64,000 nucleotides of DNA from Crystallibacter degradans. Lineage in GTDB: Bacteria > Actinomycetota > Actinomycetes > Actinomycetales > Micrococcaceae. The stretch lies in the NCBI RefSeq assembly GCF_012952295.1, contig NZ_JABBCH010000014.1, forward strand, positions 47,199-111,198, written 5' to 3'. Positions within the stretch are counted from its first letter, which is position 1; every line of letters begins with the position of its first letter. Below, in pieces: positions 17,562-26,414 of the stretch. Position numbers and translations under genes: made by a program. The notes beneath the pieces are model-generated. The model had not been told where the DNA came from, searched no databases, and saw nothing but the letters and a program-made list of their open reading frames with translations.

Positions 17562-19058
17562 ATGTCCGATATGGCTATCTTGATCAACACTGCGGTGGCT
17601 GTGCTTGCCACCGTGGTGCTGATTGTCAGGTTCAAGGTCAACCCCGTTATTTCCCTGGTCATCGGCTCCGTCTACCTGGGGCTCTCGGCCGGGCTTGGCG
17701 TAACCAAGACGGTGGAGACGATCACCGGCGGCTTCGGCGAAATCATGGTCGAGGTCGGCCTGCTGATTGCCTTCGGCGTGCTAATGGGCTCTATCCTCAA
17801 CGAGACCGGAGCAATCCGCCGCCTGGTGGAGCACCTGCTACACGTCTTCGGCCCCAAGCGGCTGCCCTACACAATGGGTCTGGCCCTCGGCACCGCGCTG
17901 CAGTCCATCTTCCTGGACGTGCTGCTGGTGATTTCCGCGCCGCTGGCCCGCAAGCTCGCGCCGAGGATCGGCAAGCTGGGCACGGCGCGGATGGCCACGG
18001 CCATGGCCATCGCACTCGAATGCGGCATTGTCTTCATGGTTCCGGGCGTCGCGGCGCTGGCCCTGGCCGGCCTGCTGAGCGTGCCGCTGGGCAAGATGAT
18101 GATCTTCGGCCTGATCCTGATCGTCCCCACCATCATCATCTCGATCGCCATCATGACGTTCCTGTTCCGCAGGGGCTTCTGGAACGAAGAGAAGGATGAG
18201 GACCACATCTACCTCGAGGAGGACGACGACGATACCTCCGCCGCAGGGACCGAGACGATTGCGGCCGGTACAGATACCGGTGCCGGCAGCGGCAGCACCG
18301 GCAACGGCACGGGCGCTCCGGGCCACTCGGGCCGCTCCAACGGTGACGGTGCCGTAACTGAACCTGTTCCGGCCGGCGCTTCGGTCGCCGTGGCCGAGGC
18401 GGACAAGGAACGCGAAGCTCCGCTGCTGGTGCTCTTCGCCCCGCTGCTGGTCTCGCTGCTGCTCATCGGCGCCGGCGCGATCCTGGAAATCCTGAAGATC
18501 GAGATGGCCTGGCTGCAGCTGCTGGGCGAGCCCGTCATCGCCCTGCTGATCGGCCTGATCGGCACCGGCGTCATGGGCCGTTACACGGTGGGCCAGAAGC
18601 GGGTGGAAACCGCCATCGCCACGGGCTTCAAGGAAAGCGGACAGATCCTCATCCTGACCGGCGTCGGTGGTTCGCTCGCCGCGACAGTAGGCGCCGCGGG
18701 ACTGGGCGACATCCTCGGCGGCTTCTTCTCCGCCAGCACGGTGGCTCCGCTGCTCGTGGTCTGGGGCATTGCCGCCCTGCTGCACATCGCCGTCGGCTCC
18801 GTGACCCTCTCGGCCATCACCGCCGCGGGCCTGCTGGCCCCGATCGCGCCGGCCATCGGCATCGATCCCGTCCTGATCGCCCTCGCCGCCGGCGCCGGCT
18901 CGCTGTTCATGGTGCACGTCACCAGCAACACCTTCTGGCTGCTGCAATCGCTGCTCGGCCAGAGCGTCCGGGGCGCCCTGAAGTCGGTGACGGTCGGCGT
19001 GTCGGTGGCTTCCGTCGTCGCAATTTTGCTGATCATGCCCATGAGCCTGCTCTTCTAG
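17562..19058 (+). CDS. GntP family permease (gluconate/organic acid type)
   Basis: 498 residues from the ATG of MSDMAILINTAVAVLATVVL; a 25-codon extension upstream exists without support. About 12 hydrophobic segments give the Gnt-type fold, with repeated re-entrant signatures such as IFLDVLLVISAPLARKLAPR and MVHVTSNTFWLLQSLLGQS. A hydrophilic Gly/Thr/Ser-rich loop of about 75 residues (roughly 218-292) interrupts the centre. GntP members import gluconate, glycerate, itaconate-like or other hydroxy acids with protons. It precedes the CoA-transferase gene by 48 bp, so it likely imports the substrate of this catabolic operon. Confidence 0.85.
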   Translation: MSDMAILINTAVAVLATVVLIVRFKVNPVISLVIGSVYLGLSAGLGVTKTVETITGGFGEIMVEVGLLIAFGVLMGSILNETGAIRRLVEHLLHVFGPKRLPYTMGLALGTALQSIFLDVLLVISAPLARKLAPRIGKLGTARMATAMAIALECGIVFMVPGVAALALAGLLSVPLGKMMIFGLILIVPTIIISIAIMTFLFRRGFWNEEKDEDHIYLEEDDDDTSAAGTETIAAGTDTGAGSGSTGNGTGAPGHSGRSNGDGAVTEPVPAGASVAVAEADKEREAPLLVLFAPLLVSLLLIGAGAILEILKIEMAWLQLLGEPVIALLIGLIGTGVMGRYTVGQKRVETAIATGFKESGQILILTGVGGSLAATVGAAGLGDILGGFFSASTVAPLLVVWGIAALLHIAVGSVTLSAITAAGLLAPIAPAIGIDPVLIALAAGAGSLFMVHVTSNTFWLLQSLLGQSVRGALKSVTVGVSVASVVAILLIMPMSLLF

Positions 19059-19106
19059 CCGCCTGATCGCGGCCGCCAGACGTACTGCACTATCGAGGAA
19101 AGAGTT

Positions 19107-20357
19107 ATGACACAGACACCCATCGCCCCGCTGGACGGCGTGCGCGTTCTTGAACTGGGCAACTACATTGCCGCCCCCACCGCCGGACGGCTGTTGGCCG
19201 ATTTCGGCGCCGAGGTGATCAAGGTGGAGCGCCCGGGCACCGGCGACGAGCTGCGGAACTGGCGCCTGCACAAGGGCGACACGTCCATGCTGTACCGGAC
19301 CATCAACCGCAACAAGAAGTCTGTGGTGCTGGATCTGCGCACCGACGCCGGCCGCCAGGCGGTGCTGGAACTGGCGGCGAAGTCGGACATCCTGCTGGAG
19401 AACTTCCGGCCGGGCACCCTGGAGAAGTGGGGTCTCGGGCCCGAGGTGCTCAACGACGCCAACCCGGAGCTGATCATCACGAGGGTCTCCGCCTTTGGCC
19501 AGACCGGCCCGCTCTCCGTACGCCCCGGCTTCGCCGCGGTCGCCGAGGCCTACAGCGGCTTCCGCAACCTGGTGGGGGATCCGGACCGCGCCCCCGTCCG
19601 CGTCGGTGTCTCGATCGGCGATTCGATCGCCGGCCTGTACGCCGCCTTCGGCTCCATGATGAGCCTTTTCCAGCGCGAAGCACGACGGCGGAGCTCGGGT
19701 TCCGCTGTTGCGTTGCCGGAGCGGATTATCGACGTCGCGTTGAACGAGGCGATGTTCTCGATGATGGAATCCCTCGTGCCGGACTACGAGGCGTACGGCG
19801 TGCGCCGCGAACGCACCGGCGGCCGGATGGAAGGCATCGCGCCCTCCAACGCCTACGTCTGCGCGGACGGCGCCAGCATCGTGGTGGCCGGCAACGGGGA
19901 CGGCATTTTCCTGCGGTACATGGAAACCATCGGTCGCCCGGACTTGGGTTCGGACCCCGGGCTGCAGTCCAACGCCCTCCGCTGGGCACGGCGTGAGGAA
20001 CTGGATGCGGCGATCGGCGACTGGGCCGCCGGGCTTCCGGCCGCGGACGCCCTCGCCGCACTGGACGCCGCCGGGGTGCCGGCCGGCCCCATCTACACAG
20101 CGGAGGACATCGTCGCCGATGACCAGTACGCGGCGCGGAACATGATTCAGAAGTTCGACGTGTCCACCGGCGAGGAAGTGCTTTCCGACGTCGGCTTCCC
20201 GGGGATCGTGCCGGTGATCGGCGGGCAGTCGCTGCCCATCCGCAACCTCGGCCCGGATCTGGGCGAGAATACAGACGAAGTTCTCGGCGGACTGCTGGGC
20301 ATGGACACCGAACAAATCAATGCGGCCTCGAGCCGCGAGGAGGCACTGCAGGCATGA
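19107..20357 (+). CDS. CaiB/BaiF family III CoA-transferase
   Basis: 416 residues. The opening PLDGVRVLELGNYIAAPTAG and ADFGAEVIKVERPGTGDELR are diagnostic; the catalytic Asp that forms the acyl anhydride is probably that of VSIGDSIAGLYAAFG. It transfers CoA from a donor thioester to a carboxylic acid. RBS GAGGAAAGAG precedes the ATG. Its stop overlaps the next start (ATGA), tying it to the lyase: the likely sequence is activation and then cleavage of the acid imported by GntP. Confidence 0.88.
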   Translation: MTQTPIAPLDGVRVLELGNYIAAPTAGRLLADFGAEVIKVERPGTGDELRNWRLHKGDTSMLYRTINRNKKSVVLDLRTDAGRQAVLELAAKSDILLENFRPGTLEKWGLGPEVLNDANPELIITRVSAFGQTGPLSVRPGFAAVAEAYSGFRNLVGDPDRAPVRVGVSIGDSIAGLYAAFGSMMSLFQREARRRSSGSAVALPERIIDVALNEAMFSMMESLVPDYEAYGVRRERTGGRMEGIAPSNAYVCADGASIVVAGNGDGIFLRYMETIGRPDLGSDPGLQSNALRWARREELDAAIGDWAAGLPAADALAALDAAGVPAGPIYTAEDIVADDQYAARNMIQKFDVSTGEEVLSDVGFPGIVPVIGGQSLPIRNLGPDLGENTDEVLGGLLGMDTEQINAASSREEALQA

Positions 20358-21316
20358 GTTTCACCTTGGAACCCCGCGCGGAACTGCGGGACGTCACGCT
20401 GCGCGACGGGCTGCAGCTGACCGGCAAGATGCTCTCCACCGAACGCAAGGTCGAGACCGTCCGCGAACTGCTGCGGCTGGGCGTACCGTCCATCGAGCTC
20501 GGCTCCATGGCCCGGGCGGATCTGGTGCCGACCATGGCCAACACACTTGAAGTGGTGCAGGCACTGACGGCGGAGGAACTTCAGAAATGCTGGATCTGGG
20601 TGGCAACGCCGGGACATGTGGCCAAGGCCGCGGCGGCCGGAGCGCGGAATTTCCAGTACTGCCTTTCGGCGTCGGACTCCCACAACCAGGCCAACATTGG
20701 CCGCAGCACCGATGCCAGCCTCGCCGCACTGCCCGAGGCCGTGGCACATGCCCGCGCCGTCAACGGGCAGATCCAGCTCTGCATCGCCACCTCCTTCACG
20801 TGCCCGTTCGAGGGGATCGTGCCCGAGGAACGGGTGCTCGCGATTGCCAATGACCCGCGGGCGGAAGGCACCTGCGACGTCGTTATTTGTGACACTTTGG
20901 GCCAAGCGGTCCCGGCACAGGTAGCCAGCCTGATCTCCCGCGTGCGCGACGAGTCCCCGGCACGGCGGATCGTTTACCACGGCCATGACACCTGGGGCCT
21001 CGGCGTGGCCAACACGCTGGCAGCCATCGCGGCCGGCGCCACCCTGGTGGACGGGGCCCTGGGCGGATTGGGCGGCTGCCCCTTCGCCCCGGGTGCCAGC
21101 GGCAACACCTCCACGGAGGACATCCTATTCGCCACCCGGCCCGAGGGGCTCACACCGGACACCTTCGCCGGACTGGTTGACCTGTCCGAAAAACTGCTGG
21201 CGGAACTGGGCGAGCCCAACCGCTCCAAGTCGGCCCAGGGCGCCCGCTCCAAGGCGGAAGCCTTCGAGTGGGTCATCGCCTCTGACCGCGAACCCGTTTG
21301 CGACAGGGGGCTCTGA
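20354..21316 (+). CDS. Hydroxymethylglutaryl-CoA lyase-like enzyme
   Basis: 320 residues, TIM-barrel HMGL-like family. Catalytic positions known from HMG-CoA lyase are all present: Arg17-Asp18 in LRDVTLRDG, the metal-binding His209 and His211 in VYHGHDTWG, and the loop GCPFAPGASGNTSTED with Cys242, Asn251 and Glu255. It should cleave a 3-hydroxy-3-substituted acyl-CoA into acetyl-CoA plus a keto acid. No leucine-catabolic genes are adjacent; the neighbours act on hydroxyacids and glycerate, which points to a different substrate from HMG-CoA. Confidence 0.88.
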   Translation: MSFTLEPRAELRDVTLRDGLQLTGKMLSTERKVETVRELLRLGVPSIELGSMARADLVPTMANTLEVVQALTAEELQKCWIWVATPGHVAKAAAAGARNFQYCLSASDSHNQANIGRSTDASLAALPEAVAHARAVNGQIQLCIATSFTCPFEGIVPEERVLAIANDPRAEGTCDVVICDTLGQAVPAQVASLISRVRDESPARRIVYHGHDTWGLGVANTLAAIAAGATLVDGALGGLGGCPFAPGASGNTSTEDILFATRPEGLTPDTFAGLVDLSEKLLAELGEPNRSKSAQGARSKAEAFEWVIASDREPVCDRGL

Positions 21317-22306
21317 ATGGGCGCCCGGTTCCTCGTCACCACGCCCGTTCCCTCGCCCGGCCTGGAGCTGCTTGAGGCGGCCGGGCAGGTCACCGTGCTG
21401 CCGGAGCCGCCGGACTATGAAACGCTGGGCGAGCTCTGCGCCTCCGGCGATTACGACGTCGTGCTGACGCAGCTGCGTGATCAGGTTGACGCGCCGCTGT
21501 TGTCGCGGGCGCGGCTGCGCGGTGTCTCCAACTATGCGGTGGGCTACAACAATATTGATGTGGACGCTGCCACCGCCAACGGCATCATGGTGGGCAATAC
21601 GCCGGGCGTGCTCACCGACGCGACGGCGGACATCGCCCTGCTGCTGATCCTCGGGACCGCCCGGCGGGTCGTGGAGGCGGACCGGTTGGTGCGCGAGGGG
21701 AAGTTCCACGGCTGGGAGCCCGAACTGATGCTGGGCCACGACGTGTCCGGCCGCGTGTTGGGGCTGGCCGGGTTCGGCCGGATTGCCCGGGCCACCGCCC
21801 GCCGCGCCATGGGGTTCGGCATGGAGGTGATCTTCGCGCCACGGCCGCCGGGGGACCGGCCGGTCAGCGACGAGGAGCTGGGCGAATTCGCCGGTAAGGT
21901 ACGGCAGGTGCCGTGGACCGAGTTGGTGGAGTGCAGCGACTTCCTCTCCGTCCACGTCCCGCTGAATGAGCAGACCCGGCACCTGGTGGATGCCGACGTG
22001 CTGGCGCGGATGAAGCCCGGCGCCATCCTGATCAATACGGCCCGCGGCCCGATCGTGGACGAAGCCGCGCTCGTGGAAGCGCTGCGGAACGGTACGATCG
22101 CCGGCGCCGGCCTCGACGTCTTCGAGGACGAGCCCCGGCTGGCCCCGGGCCTGGCGGAGCTGCCCAACACGGTCCTGCTGCCGCATGTCGGCAGTGCTAC
22201 GGTTCCGGTGCGCAGCGAAATGGCGCGGCTGAGCGCGCTGAACGCTGTGGCCATGGCCGAGGGCCGGGTCCCGCCGCATGCCGTCAACCCGGATGCGTGG
22301 GCATGA
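21317..22306 (+). CDS. D-2-hydroxyacid dehydrogenase (glyoxylate/hydroxypyruvate reductase type)
   Basis: 329 residues, starting directly after the lyase stop. Rossmann motif GLAGFGRIARATARRAMGFG, active-site Arg in NTARGPIVDEAAL, Glu in GLDVFEDEP and His in LLPHVGSAT are complete. The sequence resembles glyoxylate/hydroxypyruvate reductases. Next to a glycerate kinase the natural product is D-glycerate made from hydroxypyruvate. Its stop overlaps the kinase start as ATGA. Confidence 0.87.
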   Translation: MGARFLVTTPVPSPGLELLEAAGQVTVLPEPPDYETLGELCASGDYDVVLTQLRDQVDAPLLSRARLRGVSNYAVGYNNIDVDAATANGIMVGNTPGVLTDATADIALLLILGTARRVVEADRLVREGKFHGWEPELMLGHDVSGRVLGLAGFGRIARATARRAMGFGMEVIFAPRPPGDRPVSDEELGEFAGKVRQVPWTELVECSDFLSVHVPLNEQTRHLVDADVLARMKPGAILINTARGPIVDEAALVEALRNGTIAGAGLDVFEDEPRLAPGLAELPNTVLLPHVGSATVPVRSEMARLSALNAVAMAEGRVPPHAVNPDAWA

Positions 22307-23332
22307 GCATCCTGATCGCGCCGGACAGCTTCAAAGGAACGTACACCGCGGCGGAAGTCGCGGCCGCCGTGGCCTCAGGGGTTGCCGACGCCGGCGGCCA
22401 CGCGGTCCAGCTACCCGTGGCCGACGGCGGCGAGGGTTCCTTCGAGGCGCTCTGCCGAGGACTAGGTGCCCGGCCAGTGCCCGTGGAAGTACAGAATCCG
22501 TGGGGGGAGCCCGGCCCGCGCGGAAATCGGAATCACGGCGGACGGCGGCACCGCCGTCGTCGAACTGGCCCAGGCCAGCGGAATCACCATGACGCACAAC
22601 GGCGCCCGTGACCCCGTGGCCGCCAGCACCTACGGAACCGGGATGATGATCGCCGCGGCCGCGCGCCTCGGTGCGCGGAAGATTCTGGTCGCTGCGGGCG
22701 GTTCGGCAACTACCGACGGCGGTGCCGGCGCGGTGCGGGCAATCCAGGACGCCGGCGGACTGCGCGGCGCCCGGCTGACCGTGCTCTCCGATGTCACCAC
22801 CACGTTCGTGGACGCGGCACGGGTCTTCGGGCCGCAGAAGGGCGCCGATCCCGCCACCGTGAAAGTGCTTGAGGAACGGTTGGCGCGGCAGGCCACAGAG
22901 TTCCCGCGCGACCCGACCTGTGTCCCGCGCAGCGGTGCGGCCGGTGGTTTTGCCGGCGGCATGTGGGCACATTTCGGCGCGGAGCTGGTCTCCGGCGCCG
23001 ACGCGGTGCTCGATGCCGTGGGGTTCGACCGGGAACTGGAGCAGGCCACCGCCGTGGTGGTCGGCGAGGGGCGGCTGGATTCGCAGACCTCGGAGGGCAA
23101 GATCATTTCGGCCATCCTGCAGCGCGTGCGGAAGATCGGCCGCAGCCTGCCGGTCTTCGCCGTCGTCGGCTCCGTCTCGGCAGACCTGGGTGACTACCGG
23201 GAGAACTTCGCCGACGTGCTGGTCGCCTCGGACGCCGCCGCGATGCGCAAAGCGGGCACGGACATCGCCGTCGTCGTTAATTCGCTGTCCGACGGCGGCC
23301 AGCTACCCGGCGTCGGAATGCTGCAGAACTAG
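22303..23332 (+). pseudogene. Glycerate kinase, interrupted by a one-base frameshift
   Basis: The first frame opens MSILIAPDSFKGTYTAAEVA and runs to VADGGEGSFEAL and VPVEVQNPWGEP, the N terminus of the GarK/GlxK glycerate-2-kinase family. Near 22502 the match moves to the next frame, which continues ARAEIGITADGGTAVVELAQ, then AAGGSATTDGGAGAVRAIQD and SGAAGGFAGGMW to a normal C terminus. A run of six G at 22502-22507 is the likely site; removing one base joins the frames into about 342 residues. It may be a read error, a recent mutation or slippage. Start overlaps the dehydrogenase stop (ATGA). Confidence 0.8.
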
Positions 23333-24135
23333 GCCTTTGGCTCGCCGGGGAAGCGTCCGCCGATGAGCCGCGTCATGCGTTCGGCGGTCTGCAGGAGGGT
23401 CTCGACCCAGTCCTCGCAGACCTGCCGGGGCATCCGCATGGTCGGGCCGCTGATCGTCACGGCGCCGACCAGGCCGGCTGCGGAGTCGAAGACCGGGGCG
23501 GACAAGCCGGATGCCCCGGACTCGCGCTCTTCGGTGGTGATGGCGAAACCGTCGGTCCGGGTCTGCTTCACGACAGTCTCGAGGTCTTCGGAACTGGTGA
23601 TCGTGGATTCGGTGAGCGGCGGCAGCGGGTTCTTGACCAGTTCGGCCAGCAGCTCCGGGTCCCAGGCGAGAATGACCCGTCCGGCCGATCCGGCATGCAG
23701 CGGCAGGATTTTGCCCAGGTGCATTTCCCGCCGGAGGGCGTGCCGGGTTTCCGCCAGGGCTACGCAGACGCGGTAGTGCTGCTCGGCGCGGAAGAAGCAG
23801 GCCGTCTCACCCGTTGCATCGCGCAGGTCCTTCAGCAGCGGACCGATGACGTCGAGAACGGCTTTGCCTCGCGTTGCCGGCGCCGCCCAGTACGCCATTT
23901 TGAGGCCGATCCGGTAGGCATCCTCCTCGCGGTCGAGGAAGCCCTGGGATGTCAGGTTGGTGACCAGCCGCTGCACAGTGGACGTCGGCATGCCCGTTGC
24001 CTCGCGGATATCCGCCAGCGTCAGCACCGGCCGCGTCAGCGAGAAGGCATCGAGGATCGACGTGATTTTGCCCAGCACAAGCAGCGGATTGTTGTTCGCC
24101 TTTGCTGTTGCTTTTCCTGTGGGTTCCCCTGACAT
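23329..24135 (-). CDS. IclR family transcriptional regulator
   Basis: 268 residues from MSGEPTGKATAKANNNPL; the open frame extends 67 codons further but that part is not protein-like. Residues 15-75 form the winged helix (LTLADIREATGMPTSTVQRL) and the remainder the IclR effector domain with GSAGRVILAWD and ESGASGLSAPVFD. It is convergent with the glycerate kinase gene and the two stop codons overlap by four bases. It probably controls the GntP-CoA-transferase-lyase operon or the acyl-CoA genes to its right. Confidence 0.85.
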   Translation of the reverse strand: MSGEPTGKATAKANNNPLLVLGKITSILDAFSLTRPVLTLADIREATGMPTSTVQRLVTNLTSQGFLDREEDAYRIGLKMAYWAAPATRGKAVLDVIGPLLKDLRDATGETACFFRAEQHYRVCVALAETRHALRREMHLGKILPLHAGSAGRVILAWDPELLAELVKNPLPPLTESTITSSEDLETVVKQTRTDGFAITTEERESGASGLSAPVFDSAAGLVGAVTISGPTMRMPRQVCEDWVETLLQTAERMTRLIGGRFPGEPKA

Positions 24136-24178
24136 AAGACTTACGCTAGACGCTGGCCGTAGGGCAGTCCAATGGTGC

Positions 24179-24982
24179 CTATCTTGCGTCGCCCGAAGGT
24201 ACGGACAGCACCCCTGCGAGGAAATCCAGGACGATCGGGCTGGCGACCTGGCGGCACTCTTCGAAGTACGCATGGCGTCCGCCGGGAATGATCCGTACTT
24301 GGGCATTGGGGATCCGCCCGGCCAGGAGCTCGGCATTGCCCGGCGGAACCATCAGGTCATCGCTGCCGTGCAGAATCAGCGTCGGAACCGCGATGGCGCC
24401 CAACTGGTCCCACGCATCGTGACCGTTGCTTGCCCGCCGGTGGCCCAGTCGAGCCTGGGGAGTGGTTGCTTCCCCCAACGTGGCATGGGGCCCGGGGTTC
24501 TCGGCGGTCCATGCGGGTGAGTACATGAGTTCGGTCAGGACTGCTTCCTTGGTCGCCGGATCTGCGATGCGGGAGCTGATCTCTTTGGACATCCTGAGGG
24601 TATTTGCTCCTCCGGTGGAGGAGCAGCCGATGACGAGGGTGCTGACGCGCGCAGGGTGGCGCAGTGCCAGTTGCTGCGCCACCTTTCCGCCCATGGAGGT
24701 GCCGTAGACGGCGCTTGATTCTATTCCCAGATGGTCCAGCAATGCCGCGGCATCATCGGCGAACCTGCCAAGGGAATAGCCGGATGCCGGCGCGTCGCTG
24801 CCGCCGGTTCCCAGATAGTCGAAACGGATGACCAGATGGTCGGGCTCGAAATCGGCGACGATCGGATCCCACCAGCCCATCCCATTCCCCTGGCCGCTCA
24901 ACAGCAGGAGAGGTGCGCCCTGGCCGCTGGTTTGGTAGGCAACATCAAGGCCATCAGGACAGGTGAACTTTGGCATGATCAT
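24179..24982 (-). CDS. Alpha/beta hydrolase
   Basis: 267 residues. Oxyanion region LLLLSGQGNGMGWWDPI, nucleophile elbow YGTSMGGKVA (Ser), acid in LILHGSDDLMVP and His in IIPGGRHAYFEE form a full triad. Close to 3-oxoadipate enol-lactonase and haloalkane/ester hydrolase groups; a lactonase or thioesterase role in the surrounding acid catabolism is possible but unproven. It is followed on the same strand by the IclR gene and preceded by the acyl-CoA dehydrogenase gene, so the three may be cotranscribed. Confidence 0.8.
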   Translation of the reverse strand: MIMPKFTCPDGLDVAYQTSGQGAPLLLLSGQGNGMGWWDPIVADFEPDHLVIRFDYLGTGGSDAPASGYSLGRFADDAAALLDHLGIESSAVYGTSMGGKVAQQLALRHPARVSTLVIGCSSTGGANTLRMSKEISSRIADPATKEAVLTELMYSPAWTAENPGPHATLGEATTPQARLGHRRASNGHDAWDQLGAIAVPTLILHGSDDLMVPPGNAELLAGRIPNAQVRIIPGGRHAYFEECRQVASPIVLDFLAGVLSVPSGDAR

Positions 24983-25021
24983 CCCTCGACTTCGGCGACT
25001 TAGCAGAACTGAGCAGGCGTC

Positions 25022-26212
25022 CTAGTAGGACCGCGGCAGTCCCAATACCTTAGTTCCCACGAAGGCTTTGATCATATTGTTGTTAACCGGCGCCACTTGG
25101 AACATGCGGGTTTCGCGGAACTTGCGTTCGACGTCGTACTCGTCGACGAAGCCGTAGCCGCCGTGGGTGTCGACGGCCGCGTTGGCGGCGGCCCAGCTGG
25201 CCTCGGAGGCGAGGTGCTTGGCCATGTTGGCCTCCGCGCCGCAGGGTTCGCCGGCGTCGAACAGGCGGGCGGCCTCGAAGCGCATCATGTCTGCGGCGCG
25301 GATCTTCATGTAGGCGTCGACGATCGGGAACTGCACGCCCTGGTTTGAGCCGATCTTGCGGCCGAAGACCTCGCGGGTGTTGGCGTAGTCGGTGGAGCGC
25401 TGGGTGAACCAGTAGCCGTCGCCGATGGCTTCGGAGGCCAGCAGGATGCGCTCGGCGTTCCAGCCGTCGATGACGTAGCGGAAGCCGTTGCCGACCTCGC
25501 CGATGACCGCTGATGCGGGCACGCGCATGCCCTTGTAGAAGACCTGGTTGGTGGCGTAGTTGAACATGGTGCGCACCGGGACGACCTCGAGGGTCTCGGG
25601 CTGCTCGGCGCGGACCTGGCGCAGGTCGACCAGGAAGAGGGTCAGGCCGTGGGTCTTGTCCTGGCCTTTTTCCGATGTGCGGGCTAGCACGAAGGCCAGG
25701 TCCGTGTCGAGGATGCGGCTGGTCCAGTTCTTGTGGCCGGTGATCACGAAGTCGTCGCCATCCCGTACGGCGGCGGTTTCGATGCTGGTGGTGTCCGAGC
25801 CGGCTTTCTCCTCGGTGATGGAGAAGGCCTGCAGGCGCAGGCGCCCGGCGGCGATTTCCGGCAGGTAGGCGTCCTTCTGTGCATCGTTGCCGTGGCGCAG
25901 CAGCGCGCCCATCGTGTACATCTGCGCATGGCAGGCGGCGGAGTGCCCGCCCGAGCGGTTGATTTCCTCCATGATGACGCTGGCCTGCGTCAGTCCGAGG
26001 CCCAGGCCGCCGTACTCGGTGGGGATCAGTGCGGAGAGCAGGCCTGCCTCGGTCAGGCTGTCGACGAATTCCTGCGGGTAGCGCCGTTCGCGGTCCGTCT
26101 CCCGCCAGTATTCGTCGGGGAAGCGGGCGCACAGTTCGCGGGTGCGTGCCCGCAGTTCATCCAGCTGCTTGCCGGCGGCGATAGTCGGGGTGTCGGTGAT
26201 CTGCGAGCTCAT
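25022..26212 (-). CDS. Acyl-CoA dehydrogenase family protein with atypical catalytic position
   Basis: 396 residues covering the N-terminal helical, middle beta (AFSITEEKAGSDTTSIETAA) and C-terminal helical ACAD domains. At the usual catalytic Glu of medium-chain enzymes (Y-E-G-T) it reads FQVAPVNNNMIKAF, so the Glu is replaced. Some ACADs use a Glu on another helix, so activity is not excluded. The substrate is probably a branched or dicarboxylic acyl-CoA, judging from the divergent MaoC-CitE-CaiB genes. The pair shares a 200-bp control region with repeats. Confidence 0.85.
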   Translation of the reverse strand: MSSQITDTPTIAAGKQLDELRARTRELCARFPDEYWRETDRERRYPQEFVDSLTEAGLLSALIPTEYGGLGLGLTQASVIMEEINRSGGHSAACHAQMYTMGALLRHGNDAQKDAYLPEIAAGRLRLQAFSITEEKAGSDTTSIETAAVRDGDDFVITGHKNWTSRILDTDLAFVLARTSEKGQDKTHGLTLFLVDLRQVRAEQPETLEVVPVRTMFNYATNQVFYKGMRVPASAVIGEVGNGFRYVIDGWNAERILLASEAIGDGYWFTQRSTDYANTREVFGRKIGSNQGVQFPIVDAYMKIRAADMMRFEAARLFDAGEPCGAEANMAKHLASEASWAAANAAVDTHGGYGFVDEYDVERKFRETRMFQVAPVNNNMIKAFVGTKVLGLPRSY

Positions 26213-26245
26213 GATGACTCCTTGTTAACGGCGGCTGTTTGTGGT

Positions 26246-26374
26246 TGATACACGACGATACAGAATATATTGAAGCGATACAAGGGCTTGGGCGGCAATC
26301 ATGAACTGGCGCAGAAAGCCTTGAAATTTCCCGACAAACAGGGGAAGCTAAGACACGATACAGAACATATTGGA
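26246..26374. promoter_or_regulatory. Phased CGATACA motifs and 100-bp-spaced direct repeat in a divergent promoter
   Basis: TGATACA at 26246 and CGATACA at 26256, 26276 and 26356 all differ by multiples of 10 bp. The longer 19-bp repeat CGATACAGAAYATATTGRA is at 26256-26274 and again at 26356-26374, exactly 100 bp later. One copy lies 44 bp from the acyl-CoA dehydrogenase start and the other about 40 bp from the MaoC start, as expected for one operator per divergent promoter. The binding protein is probably the nearby GntR or IclR regulator. Confidence 0.55.
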
Positions 26375-26414
26375 CGGCGAAGAGCCAAAACGTCGCCGAA
26401 ATGGAAGGAACATG

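Noticed and set aside
17396..17563. A minus-strand small frame ending AKNYDIDDVPHSDLL
   Set aside because: It overlaps the permease start, has no ribosome-binding site and no family I know; too weak to list.
17838..20315. An 825-codon open frame on the minus strand
   Set aside because: It is antisense to the GntP permease and CoA-transferase genes; its His/Gly/Arg-rich translation follows from high third-position G+C and matches no family.
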